A stretch of DNA of 11,693 bases from an uncultured Eubacteriales bacterium (GTDB lineage: Bacteria; Bacillota; Clostridia; Christensenellales; CAG-138): NCBI GenBank assembly GCA_900542615.1, contig UQOG01000056.1, forward strand, positions 1 to 11,693. Reading direction: 5' to 3'. The notes under the pieces were generated by a model that was not told where the DNA came from, did not search any database, and saw only the letters and a list, made by a program, of their open reading frames with translations. Both the position numbers and the translations under genes were made by a program. Shown piece after piece: positions 1-6,749 of the stretch; the stretch's first letter is position 1; each line of letters starts with the position of its first letter.

Positions 1-89
1 GCCAAAGGCCCCCTGCCCCTGCTTTGTGCGCGCTGTGCGCGCCCGCCGCCCCCCCGGCCCCCGGGCAAGCTGCCCCGCCGGAAGATCCG

Positions 90-764
90 CTACCCACATA
101 CGCCGCAACAATAGCGGTAGAGGGGGCCCAGCTCTGTAAAGGCCTGGCGTACCTCCTCCAAAAGGGCGGGCTGTAGGGTGGGGGTGAGCCGGTCGCAAAA
201 ATAGCACCAGCTCAAGCCTTTGCGGTTCAGGTAGGGCTTCAGGGCGGGGTCCGTGCCCGCCGGCAGGTGATCCCGCTTATAGACCGGGCCCTCCAAGTCG
301 TATTTTTCCATGCAGGGCCGCCGGGCCAGGGCCAAAAAGCCGGCAGGGTCTGCCAGCGCCCGCTGGCGCAGGCCCGCCATGGTGGCGGGATCGCCTCCAT
401 ACATGCCCAGGCCATAGCCATAGCCCTGGGGGGTGATCTCGAAATACAGGGAAATGCTTTCGCTGATCCGGTGGCCGGGGCGGCGGAAGGAGAGCCATGC
501 GTGATCCCGATAGGGCCGCTTGTCCCGGCTATAGCGGGTATCCCGGTGGATTCGGGAGAGGATACTGGTCATGCGGGTGTTGAACCCCGGGTCAATGGAA
601 AGGGCCAGGGGCAGCAGATCCTCCGCCATGGCCCGCATGGGGGCCTGGACGTTGGCCTTATAGCGGGCGCGGTTTGCCTCAAAAAAAGGCTTGTTGTTCT
701 GAAAGGCCAGCTCCAGCAAAAACTTGTAGGTGTCTTCGTTGAAGCCTTGGAAGGCTTGTTCCAT
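90..764 (-). CDS. DUF2461 domain protein (TIGR02453 family)
   Basis: A 224-residue cytoplasmic protein of the DUF2461 family, whose biochemical role is not established. The family's hallmarks are visible: an N-terminal segment with FQNNKPFFEANR (residues 21-32), where relatives have a similar N-N-x-x-W/F-F pattern, and a highly charged core with RIHRDTRYSRDKRPYRDH (71-88) followed by a beta-rich stretch with SLYFEI (105-110). Length matches the family (about 210-230 residues). The start at 764 is fixed by an AAGGAG ribosome binding site eight bases upstream, which overlaps the stop codon of the transporter gene before it; the two are therefore probably co-transcribed and translationally coupled. 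The last residues (YCCGVCG) are unusually cysteine-rich for a tail; I cannot say whether they bind metal. The family call is confident, the function unknown. Confidence 0.85.
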   Translation of the reverse strand: MEQAFQGFNEDTYKFLLELAFQNNKPFFEANRARYKANVQAPMRAMAEDLLPLALSIDPGFNTRMTSILSRIHRDTRYSRDKRPYRDHAWLSFRRPGHRISESISLYFEITPQGYGYGLGMYGGDPATMAGLRQRALADPAGFLALARRPCMEKYDLEGPVYKRDHLPAGTDPALKPYLNRKGLSWCYFCDRLTPTLQPALLEEVRQAFTELGPLYRYCCGVCG

Positions 765-772
765 GGAAGGGT

Positions 773-779
773 CTCCTTA
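773..779 (-). promoter_or_regulatory. Ribosome binding site overlapping transporter stop codon
   Basis: The transporter's TAA (779-777) runs directly into AAGGAG (778-773), which lies eight bases before the ATG of the DUF2461 gene at 764. This stop/Shine-Dalgarno overlap decides the start of the downstream gene and suggests translational coupling. Confidence 0.75.
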
Positions 780-1679
780 TTGGGATTGGGATGGGACGGG
801 AGCGCGGCGCCGCTGGGGCAGCTGGGAAAGCACCAGCGCCCCCAAGATCAGGAGGCAGCCCACGGCCATGCGGCCTGTAAAAGCTTCCCCCAGGAAGATC
901 ACCCCGAACAGGCAGCCAAAGGCGGACTCCGTGCTCATGAACAGGGAGGCATAGGCAGGGGTGGCGTATTTGATGCCGATGTTCATCATGGTGAGGGCCA
1001 GGAGGGTGGCGCAGATGCCGCAATAGGCCAAAGCGCCCACCATATCCAGGGTAAAGGCGGCGGGGAAGGTCTCAAAGGCCAGGCCCCCCATCCAGGCGAA
1101 CAGGGCGGCAAAGGTAAATTGCAGGCAGGTGAGCTGCATCACATCCTGGTCGGCAAAGGCGTCCACCACGCAGATGTGCACCGCATATAGTATGCCGCAA
1201 AGGAAGGTAAGAAAATCCCCGATGTTTACGCCCCCTTCCCCTTGCAGGGACAGGAGGGCCACCCCGGCCAGCATGATGGCGGCGGAACCCATGATCCGGC
1301 GGGTGGGTTTTACGCCCCGCCAGGCCCACAGCACCAGGGGCACCAGTACCACATATACGGCGGTGATCAATGCGTTTTTCCCGGCGGTGGTAAACATGAG
1401 GCCATAGGTCTGGGTAGCGAAGGCCGCGTACATGAAGAAGCCCGTGGCCACGCCCCCCAACAGAACCCGCTTATTCAGGGGATGGGTTTTGGAAAACAGG
1501 GTATAGCAAAGGCCCAGCGCCCCGATGGAAAAGCGCATGGCCAGCAGATAGTTCACCGGGATGGCGTCCAAGGCGTTTTTCATCACCACAAATCCGCCGC
1601 CCCACAGGGCGCCGGTGAACAGCAACATACAATTGGCCAGGCGGCGCCTGGCTTTTTCCGAAATTTGCATCATATCCAT
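777..1679 (-). CDS. DMT superfamily (EamA-type) transporter
   Basis: An inner-membrane permease of the drug/metabolite transporter superfamily. It is about 300 residues long, with ten hydrophobic segments arranged as two EamA repeats. The first helix begins after a short basic cytoplasmic N-terminus and contains FTGALWGGGFVVMKNAL, the typical W-G-x-x-F start of an EamA repeat. The second repeat ends with a helix containing STESAFGCLFGVIFLGE, matching the conserved P/T-x-x-A-x-x-x-G-x-x-x-x-G-E pattern. The substrate cannot be predicted. The frame is open as far as 1952, but the upstream residues are basic, Pro/Arg-rich and overlap the DeoR gene, so I reject them. ATGs at 1685, 1679, 1673 and 1670 are possible and none has a clear ribosome binding site. 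I prefer 1679 because a promoter just upstream would start transcription about there, giving a leaderless message. It is followed by the coupled DUF2461 gene. Confidence 0.85.
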   Translation of the reverse strand: MDMMQISEKARRRLANCMLLFTGALWGGGFVVMKNALDAIPVNYLLAMRFSIGALGLCYTLFSKTHPLNKRVLLGGVATGFFMYAAFATQTYGLMFTTAGKNALITAVYVVLVPLVLWAWRGVKPTRRIMGSAAIMLAGVALLSLQGEGGVNIGDFLTFLCGILYAVHICVVDAFADQDVMQLTCLQFTFAALFAWMGGLAFETFPAAFTLDMVGALAYCGICATLLALTMMNIGIKYATPAYASLFMSTESAFGCLFGVIFLGEAFTGRMAVGCLLILGALVLSQLPQRRRAPVPSQSQ

Positions 1680-1686
1680 GTCCATC

Positions 1687-1715
1687 ACTATAGCACAACC
1701 CGGCAAACGAAACAA
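1687..1715 (-). promoter_or_regulatory. Candidate promoter with extended -10 for the transporter gene
   Basis: Reading the minus strand, TTGTTT (1715-1710) is followed after a 17-base spacer by TATAGT (1692-1687), preceded by TG at the extended -10 position. Transcription would begin near 1680, at the ATG cluster of the transporter. The -35 element coincides with the T-tract of the upstream terminator. Predicted by eye only. Confidence 0.45.
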
Positions 1716-1734
1716 GCCCGCTTTGCGGGCCTGT
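1705..1734 (-). terminator. Rho-independent terminator after the DeoR gene
   Basis: On the minus strand, about 26 bases after the DeoR stop, ACAGGCCCGC-AAA-GCGGGCTTGT forms a stem of up to ten pairs (one G-T) with a three-base loop. It is followed by a T-rich run through TTTCGTTT. This is a standard intrinsic terminator. It likely ends the transcript carrying the regulator and the genes before it. Confidence 0.75.
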
Positions 1735-1759
1735 GTGTAGCGAACCGCCAGGGAAAGGG

Positions 1760-2518
1760 TCAGGCTTCCACCAGCTGCACGTGAGCGGCTTGGGCGGCGG
1801 CGCGCAGCTGGGGCAGCGGGCCGTCGCAGATGAATACGTCGATGTCCTCCAGCTCCGCAAAGGTAAAGGGTAAGGTGCGGCCCAGCTTGGAGCGGTCCAT
1901 CAGGAGGATCACCCGGCCGGCTTTTTGGATGACCTTGCGCTTGAGCATACATTCCGTATAGGAGCCTACGCTAAACCCGCCTTTTTCCGAATAGCCGGTG
2001 GTGGACAGCACTGCGGTATCGATGTTTACGGAATCCACGAAGGCTTCCGCCTGGGGACCGGAGAGGGACAGGGTCACCCCGCTGATCTGGCCTCCCACGC
2101 AAGTGACGCTCATATCGAAGCGCTGGGACAACTCGATGGCGATGTTGGTGCCGCTGGTCACGATGGCATAGCGCAGGTTAGGGAGCTGCTTGACCAGGCT
2201 CATGATGGTGCTGCCCGCGTCCAGGAACAGGGAGCCGTGGGGGTCCAAAAAGGGGAGCGCCGCGCTGGCGATGCGACGCTTTGCCTCGGTGTTTTCATAC
2301 ATACGCTGGGAATATAGGCCTTCCATATCCCCCCGCACGTTGTTGGAGATGGCGCCGCCTCGAATGCGGCGTACCGCGCCTTCCTCCTCCAGCTGCTTCA
2401 GGTACCGCCAGATGGTCATCTTGGAGCAGCCCCCGCAAAGGGCCACCAAGTCTTCTACGGTGGCCTCCCCGTGGAGATCGATATATTTGCGCACTTCCTC
2501 CATCCGTCTGATTGCCAT
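1760..2518 (-). CDS. DeoR/GlpR-family transcriptional regulator
   Basis: A 252-residue DNA-binding regulator of the DeoR family, which usually represses sugar or sugar-acid catabolic operons and responds to a phosphorylated intermediate. Residues about 5-57 form the winged helix-turn-helix. It ends in VRRIRGGA (49-56), close to the family's V-R-x-H-G-G-A wing. The rest is the DeoR C-terminal sensor (ISOCOT-like) domain, with LDAGSTIMSL (99-108), a TSGTNIA segment (121-127) and LLMDRSKLGR (205-214), equivalent to the usual D-x-S-K-x-G. The start at 2518 is backed by AAGGAGG four bases upstream. The gene lies 22 bases after the MBL-fold hydrolase gene and is followed by a terminator, so it is the last gene of a unit that may begin with glycerate kinase. 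By position it is the likely regulator of that cassette; the ligand is inferred only. Confidence 0.88.
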   Translation of the reverse strand: MAIRRMEEVRKYIDLHGEATVEDLVALCGGCSKMTIWRYLKQLEEEGAVRRIRGGAISNNVRGDMEGLYSQRMYENTEAKRRIASAALPFLDPHGSLFLDAGSTIMSLVKQLPNLRYAIVTSGTNIAIELSQRFDMSVTCVGGQISGVTLSLSGPQAEAFVDSVNIDTAVLSTTGYSEKGGFSVGSYTECMLKRKVIQKAGRVILLMDRSKLGRTLPFTFAELEDIDVFICDGPLPQLRAAAQAAHVQLVEA

Positions 2519-2540
2519 ACGTCCTCCTTGGTATATGGGT

Positions 2541-3236
2541 TCAGGCCAGCTCCACCTGCTGGCCCAACTGCAATAGGGTCACGGGCAAGGTACAGCCCGC
2601 AAGGTTCTCATGGATCTGTCGCGCCAGGCCAAGGCTGTCTTCCTGGGGCAAGGGCAGATGCAAAACATAGGCCCGGTTGGGCCGGATCTGCTGCTCCACC
2701 ACCCGTTTAAAGGGCGGGCCAATAAAAAAAGCAAAGGTCGCCGCTAAAATATGGGTCTGTAGGGCCGCACCTCCGGGAAAAAAGTTGCTGGAGGCCGGGG
2801 AAGCGTCCCCGGTAAACAGCAAGGGTTCCCTTCCAGGCAGATACAGGGAGCTATGGGGCGCCGTCCGGTATTGGGCGCCTATATGCCGGGTCGGGATGGC
2901 CCGGAGCCCCCCTGGGCCAGGCCCATCCCAGCCATAGCAGGGATTGACAATTCCCTGGGCCCGAAGGGCCTCCAACACATCCGGCCCGGCGTAGACCGCG
3001 CTTTGGGGATGGGCCGCCAGATAGCGGGCCGCCACCTGGGGACAGAAATGATCCGGATGGCCATGGGTAAAGGCCACCACATCCACCGGGTATCGATCCT
3101 GAAACAGGGCCGCCTCCCAGCCTGGGTCCATGCCGCAATAGGGGGCCGGGGGCCGGCCATGGAGGCCGTCCAACAAAAAATGCCGGCCTTCCGCCTCCAC
3201 CCAAAGCCCTGCATTGGATACCCGGGCGAGTTTCAT
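2541..3236 (-). CDS. Metallo-beta-lactamase-fold hydrolase, UlaG/YtkL-like
   Basis: A 231-residue cytoplasmic metal-dependent hydrolase. The metal site is readable: FTHGHPDHF (56-64) gives the H-x-H-x-D-H motif. H118 in TRHIG, D144 in LFTGDAS and H193 in VLHLPLP supply the other expected ligands. The short length and these motifs resemble the UlaG/YtkL branch of the fold rather than glyoxalase II or true beta-lactamases; the substrate is unknown. An in-frame ATG exists at 3278, but the extra 14 residues are Lys/Gly-rich and unlike the family. The start at 3236 has a GGTGG element about five bases upstream and begins with the usual first beta strand. It sits between glycerate kinase and a DeoR regulator, 22 bases from the latter. 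That is suggestive of a sugar-acid phosphate or lactone substrate, but this is inference. Confidence 0.8.
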   Translation of the reverse strand: MKLARVSNAGLWVEAEGRHFLLDGLHGRPPAPYCGMDPGWEAALFQDRYPVDVVAFTHGHPDHFCPQVAARYLAAHPQSAVYAGPDVLEALRAQGIVNPCYGWDGPGPGGLRAIPTRHIGAQYRTAPHSSLYLPGREPLLFTGDASPASSNFFPGGAALQTHILAATFAFFIGPPFKRVVEQQIRPNRAYVLHLPLPQEDSLGLARQIHENLAGCTLPVTLLQLGQQVELA

Positions 3237-3325
3237 GCTTCCACCGCCTTTTCCTTCCTGCTGCCTTTTCGAATGCAACGCAGGTCTAAACCAGCGGGAT
3301 TTCCCCGTTTTCCGCTGTTCGGGCC

Positions 3326-3340
3326 CGCCTCCGAGGCGGC
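3326..3340 (-). other. GC-rich hairpin just after the glycerate kinase stop
   Basis: Immediately after the kinase's TAA (3343-3341) the minus strand reads CCGCCT-CGG-AGGCGG, a perfect six-pair stem, flanked by GGGCCC copies that could lengthen it. No T-tract follows, so it is not a convincing intrinsic terminator. It could attenuate or stabilise a kinase-hydrolase-regulator transcript. I see no clear promoter in the remaining gap to 3237. Confidence 0.4.
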
Positions 3341-4471
3341 TTAAAGGGCCCTATGGCCTAACTCCCATACGCCCAATACCGCCTCTGCCAGCCGGGCCAT
3401 ATCCTCCCGGCAGGTCCTTTGGATCTCCTGAAAATCGCAAGGCCCTTGCACCGCGGAAAAGGCCGCCGCGATCCCTTCCGAATATGCGTCCTCCGCCCCC
3501 GGGCCCAAGGACCCGCAAAGGGCGATGCAAGGCACCTGGGCGGCTTTGCATCGCCTTGCCACCCCCAGGGGCGCCTTGCCTGCCAGGCTTTGGCCATCCA
3601 GCCTGCCTTCCCCGGTGATCACCAGGGCCGCCTCCCCCAGGGCCTGGTCAAAGCCCGCCGCATCCAGCAGCAGCTGGATGCCGGATTGCAGCGCAGCCCC
3701 TGCAAAGGCCACTGCTCCAGCCCCCAGGCCTCCTGCCGCCCCGGCGCCGGGCAGCTCCCATACCAGCTTGCCCAGATCCTTTTGGACCCGTTCCGCCAGG
3801 TTGGCAAGGCCCTGCTCCAGCAAGGGCGCGGTCTGGGGCGTAACCCCCTTTTGTCCGCCGAAGACGGCGGTGGCCCCCCGGGGACCGCACAGGGGATTGT
3901 CCACATCGCAGGCCGCGATCACCGGTAGGGGATAGGCCATGGGCGGGGGCTGGATCTCAGCCACCTGGCCCATGTGCTGGGCCAAAGGCGGCAATAGGCA
4001 GCCTGCTTCATCCACAAAGGTATACCCCAGGGCGGCGGCCATGCCCATGCCCCCGTCGTTGGTGGCGCTGCCTCCCAGGCCCAGCAGCACCCGCTGGGCG
4101 CCCCGGCTGGCGCTGTGAAGCAGCAGCTCTCCCACCCCATAGGTGGTGGCCCGCAGAGGGTCCAAATGGCTTGCCGCCAAAGGCAGCCCCCCGCAGGAGG
4201 CCATCTCCAGCACCGCCGTGCCGTCCGGCAGCAGGCCGTAAACCGCTTCTACCTCTTCCATGAAGGGGCCGTGTACCCGGGCTGTGATCCGCTGGCCCCC
4301 GCAGGCTTTCAAATAGGCGTCCACCATGCCTTCCCCCCCGTCCGCAAGGGGGATGGAACGGCATTCCATATGGGGCAGCCGGGCTTTTACCGCCTGCTCC
4401 CATATTTCGCACACCTCCAGGGCGGTCATGGTGCCCTTGAAGGAATCCGGCGCCAACAGGATATGTGCCAT
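3341..4471 (-). CDS. glxK: Glycerate kinase, GlxK/GarK (GckA type I) family
   Basis: Phosphorylates D-glycerate with ATP, feeding it into lower glycolysis. Members of this family (TIGR00045) generally make 2-phosphoglycerate. The protein is 376 residues, the usual family length, and carries the signature motifs in order: APDSFKG (7-13), ADGGEGM (43-49), GLGGSATNDGG (131-141), CDVDNPLCGPRGA (188-200) and TGEGRLDGQSLAGKAP (286-301). The frame is open back to 4609, but the start at 4471 is preferred. It lies five bases after a GAGGAAGG ribosome binding site, and the sequence then begins with the family's first beta strand. The gene is divergent from a D-2-hydroxyacid dehydrogenase whose product can be D-glycerate. 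It precedes the MBL-fold hydrolase and DeoR genes, probably in one transcript. The symbol is by family resemblance; garK would be equally defensible. Confidence 0.92.
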   Translation of the reverse strand: MAHILLAPDSFKGTMTALEVCEIWEQAVKARLPHMECRSIPLADGGEGMVDAYLKACGGQRITARVHGPFMEEVEAVYGLLPDGTAVLEMASCGGLPLAASHLDPLRATTYGVGELLLHSASRGAQRVLLGLGGSATNDGGMGMAAALGYTFVDEAGCLLPPLAQHMGQVAEIQPPPMAYPLPVIAACDVDNPLCGPRGATAVFGGQKGVTPQTAPLLEQGLANLAERVQKDLGKLVWELPGAGAAGGLGAGAVAFAGAALQSGIQLLLDAAGFDQALGEAALVITGEGRLDGQSLAGKAPLGVARRCKAAQVPCIALCGSLGPGAEDAYSEGIAAAFSAVQGPCDFQEIQRTCREDMARLAEAVLGVWELGHRAL

Positions 4472-4507
4472 ATGCGCCTTCCTCTCCGGCGGTACGCCTA
4501 ATTTTTC

Positions 4508-4542
4508 ATTATAACCATACCGCACCCCAGCCCCCGCGTCAA
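4508..4542 (-). promoter_or_regulatory. Promoter for the glycerate kinase unit, with two abutting -10 boxes
   Basis: The minus strand has TTGACG (4542-4537), a 17-base spacer and TATGGT (4519-4514), immediately followed by a perfect TATAAT (4513-4508). The perfect box is 23 bases from TTGACG and so would need another -35. The transcript would start about 4500, leaving a leader of roughly 30 bases. Confidence 0.6.
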
Positions 4543-4572
4543 TAGGCCAGCCGGGTTTTCTCCCCACCGCCC

Positions 4573-4599
4573 TTGCAGGGCCTGCCAGGATATTATACA
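4573..4599 (+). promoter_or_regulatory. Candidate promoter for the hydroxyacid dehydrogenase gene
   Basis: TTGCAG (4573-4578) is followed after 15 bases by TATACA (4594-4599), in an AT-rich island (TATTATACAAT) unlike its surroundings. An 11-base palindrome, GCAGGGCCTGC (4575-4585), overlaps the -35/spacer and could be an operator. The spacing is short, so this is tentative. Confidence 0.35.
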
Positions 4600-4641
4600 A
4601 TGATGCCAAGGCCCTTTTTTAAGGGAAATCAGGCCATTTAC

Positions 4642-4649
4642 AAGGAGGT
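4642..4649 (+). promoter_or_regulatory. Strong ribosome binding site
   Basis: AAGGAGGT lies seven bases before the ATG at 4657. It fixes the start of the hydroxyacid dehydrogenase against an upstream in-frame ATG at 4573, which lies inside the promoter region. Confidence 0.85.
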
Positions 4650-4656
4650 AATCCCA

Positions 4657-5616
4657 ATGACGCAGATCGTGGTGCTGGACGGGTTTACGGAAAACCCCGG
4701 CGACCTTTCCTGGGCAGGGCTGGAGGCCCTGGGCCAACTGCGGGTCTATCCCCGCACCAAGCCGGAAGAGATAATTCCCCGGATCGGCCAGGCGGATATC
4801 GTATATACCAACAAGACCCCCATTACCCGGGAGACCCTTTTGGCTTGTCCTTCCATCCGCATGGTCAGCGTGCTGGCCACCGGCTACAATGTGGTGGACG
4901 TGGCCGCCTGCCAGGAGCTGGGTATCCTGGTCACCAACATCCCCACCTATGGCACCACAGCCGTAGCCCAGTTTACCATAGCCCTGCTGCTGGAGATCTG
5001 CCACCAAATAGGCCATCATAGCCAGGCCGTCCACCAGGGCCGCTGGACCAGTAGCCCGGATTGGTGCTTCTGGGACTATCCCCTCATGGAGCTGGCCGGC
5101 AAGACCTTGGGTATCATCGGCATGGGCCGCATCGGCCAGGCCGTCGCCCGGATCGCCCAGGCCATGGGCATGGAGATCCTGGCCTATGACGCCCATCCCT
5201 GCGACGCCGGCCTGGCTTTGGCGGAATATGTGCCCCTGGACGCCCTGCTGGCCCGGTCCCATGTGATCTCCCTCCACTGCCCCTTGTTCCCGGAGACCCA
5301 GGGCGTCATCAACCGGGATACCATCGCCAAAATGCGGGATGGGGTCATCCTCCTCAATACCAGCCGGGGCCCCCTGGTGGTGGATGCGGATCTGGCGGAA
5401 GCCCTCCAAGCCGGCAAGGTCTACGCCGCTGGGCTGGACGTGGTATCCAGCGAGCCCATCGCCCCGGACAATCCCCTTCTACAGGCCCCCAATTGCTTTA
5501 TCACCCCCCACATCGCCTGGGCGCCCCGGGAAAGCCGGCAACGGCTCATGGACATTGCGGTGGAAAACTGCGCGGCCTTCCTCCGGGGCGCGCCCCAGAA
5601 CCTGGTACGGCCCTGA
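4657..5616 (+). CDS. hprA: D-2-hydroxyacid dehydrogenase, glyoxylate/hydroxypyruvate reductase type
   Basis: A 319-residue cytoplasmic NAD(P)-dependent dehydrogenase that most likely interconverts hydroxypyruvate and D-glycerate (or glyoxylate and glycolate). The substrate-binding domain includes VLATGYNVVD (72-81). The Rossmann motif is GMGRIG (155-160), and D178 at the end of the next strand (ILAYDAH) points to NAD rather than NADP. The catalytic Arg-Glu-His set is present: R237 in NTSRGPLV, E266 in SSEP and H285 in TPHIAW. Length is normal for the family. It is divergent from glycerate kinase, the next enzyme in the pathway, which supports a glycerate role over D-lactate or phosphoglycerate dehydrogenase. 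It lacks the C-terminal ACT domain of many SerA proteins. The symbol is by resemblance. The RluA gene follows after three bases. Confidence 0.85.
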   Translation: MTQIVVLDGFTENPGDLSWAGLEALGQLRVYPRTKPEEIIPRIGQADIVYTNKTPITRETLLACPSIRMVSVLATGYNVVDVAACQELGILVTNIPTYGTTAVAQFTIALLLEICHQIGHHSQAVHQGRWTSSPDWCFWDYPLMELAGKTLGIIGMGRIGQAVARIAQAMGMEILAYDAHPCDAGLALAEYVPLDALLARSHVISLHCPLFPETQGVINRDTIAKMRDGVILLNTSRGPLVVDADLAEALQAGKVYAAGLDVVSSEPIAPDNPLLQAPNCFITPHIAWAPRESRQRLMDIAVENCAAFLRGAPQNLVRP

Positions 5617-5619
5617 CCC

Positions 5620-6507
5620 ATGCGCACCCTGTCCTTTACCGTTACCCAAGACCAGGCCGGCCATGCCCTGGGCAGCCTTTTGCAAACCCAGCTGGGCATT
5701 TCGGATTCCCTGCTGGCCCGGCTCAAACGGCGGGAGCAGGGCATTTGCCTCAACGGCCAAAGGGCTTATACCACCGCCCGCCCCCTTGCCGGAGACCTGG
5801 TGCAGGTTCAGATCGGCGACGACCCGGTGAAACGGGCCCCACCCATGGCCTTTCCCCTATCCATCCTATATGAGGACCCGGATATCCTGGTGCTCAATAA
5901 GCCCGGCGGCATGGCCGTCCACGCTTCGACCCGCTCCCCTGAAGCGCTGACCTTGGAAAACGCCCTTTCCTATTATTTACCCCCGGACGCCGCCCCCCAT
6001 CCGGTCAGCCGCTTGGACCGGGGCACCACCGGCGTAATGGCCTGGGCCAAAAACGGCTACATGCATCACCGGCTCCAAGCCCTTTTCCATACCCAGGCCC
6101 TCTCCAAGTCCTACCTGGCCCTTTGCCTGGGCAGCCCGCCCCAAACCCATGGCCACATCCGCCTGCCCATCGGCTTTGCCCCCGGCTCCCGCTACCAGCG
6201 GGCCGTTGCCCCGGACGGCCAGGCCGCCCATACGGAATACCTCCTTTTAGGCCGCCGTGGCACCCTATCCCTGGTGCAGCTGCTGCCCCATACCGGCCGC
6301 ACCCATCAGCTGCGGGTCCATATGGCCGCCCTGGGCTGTCCCCTCCTGGGGGATTGGCTCTATGGCCAGCCCGATCCCCGCATATCCCGGCCCGCCCTTC
6401 ACGCCAACCAATTGTCTTTTCTCCACCCCCTCACCGGCGCGACCGTGGCGGTATACGCCCCCCTGCCCCAAGACATGCTGGCCTGCTGGCAGGGGGCCTT
6501 GGGCTAA
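5620..6507 (+). CDS. RluA-family pseudouridine synthase
   Basis: Isomerises specific uridines in structured RNA, usually 23S rRNA or tRNA. The 295-residue protein has a divergent S4-like RNA-binding region (about 15-66, with LLARLKRREQGICLNGQ) and the RluA catalytic domain from about 80. The catalytic aspartate is D133 in RLDRGTTGVM (131-140). The second signature is HTGRTHQLRVHMA (224-236), followed by PLLGDWLYG (241-249). This resembles the RluA/RluD group, but the target uridine cannot be told. The start is three bases after the dehydrogenase stop and has no good ribosome binding site, so translation probably depends on coupling. The functions of the two genes look unrelated, so the pairing may be only a shared transcript. 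A terminator follows about 28 bases after the stop. Confidence 0.9.
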   Translation: MRTLSFTVTQDQAGHALGSLLQTQLGISDSLLARLKRREQGICLNGQRAYTTARPLAGDLVQVQIGDDPVKRAPPMAFPLSILYEDPDILVLNKPGGMAVHASTRSPEALTLENALSYYLPPDAAPHPVSRLDRGTTGVMAWAKNGYMHHRLQALFHTQALSKSYLALCLGSPPQTHGHIRLPIGFAPGSRYQRAVAPDGQAAHTEYLLLGRRGTLSLVQLLPHTGRTHQLRVHMAALGCPLLGDWLYGQPDPRISRPALHANQLSFLHPLTGATVAVYAPLPQDMLACWQGALG

Positions 6508-6534
6508 TGCCCGCCCCTTCCTGCCCGCCCATTC

Positions 6535-6566
6535 GCCGTCCCATACCGGGGCGGCTTGCTGTTTTT
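6535..6566 (+). terminator. Rho-independent terminator after the pseudouridine synthase
   Basis: GCCGTCCC (6535-6542) pairs with GGGGCGGC (6548-6555), eight pairs with one T-G, around the loop ATACC. It is followed by TTGCTGTTTTT. It lies 27 bases past the stop, the expected place for the end of the plus-strand transcript. Confidence 0.75.
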
Positions 6567-6675
6567 GCGGCGCTGCCTACGGACGGGGGCCCGCCGCCCC
6601 CCCGTAACCCTTGCGGGCCCCACATTCCCATGGCCCTGTGGAATACCCCCGCCGCCGCTTGCCGCCAACGATTGA

Positions 6676-6702
6676 GCGAGCCGCCCCGGATGGGCGGCTC
6701 GC
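6676..6702. repeat. Perfect 11-bp inverted repeat
   Basis: GCGAGCCGCCC and GGGCGGCTCGC are exact complements around the five-base loop CGGAT. There is no T-tract on either strand. It could be a REP-like dispersed element or a bidirectional transcript end structure; only one copy is visible here. Confidence 0.55.
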
Positions 6703-6749
6703 CTGCACAATCCGCCGGAAAGCAGAAGCGGCTTTCCAGCTGGTTTTCC

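Noticed and set aside
1..114. Plus-strand frame open from the left edge, ending at 112-114, with a Cys-Ala-Arg-Cys and Pro-rich stretch
   Set aside because: It could be the tail of a convergent gene, but it is only 37 codons, Pro/Arg-biased and includes a tandem 9-base duplication (25-42). Nothing recognisable supports it. Extending the contig to the left would decide.
1680..1952. N-terminal extension of the transporter frame up to 1952
   Set aside because: The extra residues are Pro/Arg-rich, overlap the terminator and the well-supported DeoR gene, and EamA proteins start a few residues before the first helix.
3237..3278. Upstream ATG for the MBL-fold hydrolase at 3278
   Set aside because: The added 14 residues are Lys/Gln/Gly-rich and do not fit the fold; the ATG at 3236 has an acceptable ribosome binding site.
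3326..3340. Hairpin after glycerate kinase as a transcription terminator
   Set aside because: No T-tract follows on the minus strand, and no new promoter is evident before the hydrolase gene, so read-through seems as likely as termination.
4472..4609. N-terminal extension of the glycerate kinase to 4609
   Set aside because: It would run through the divergent promoter region; the start at 4471 has a good ribosome binding site and matches the family's first strand.
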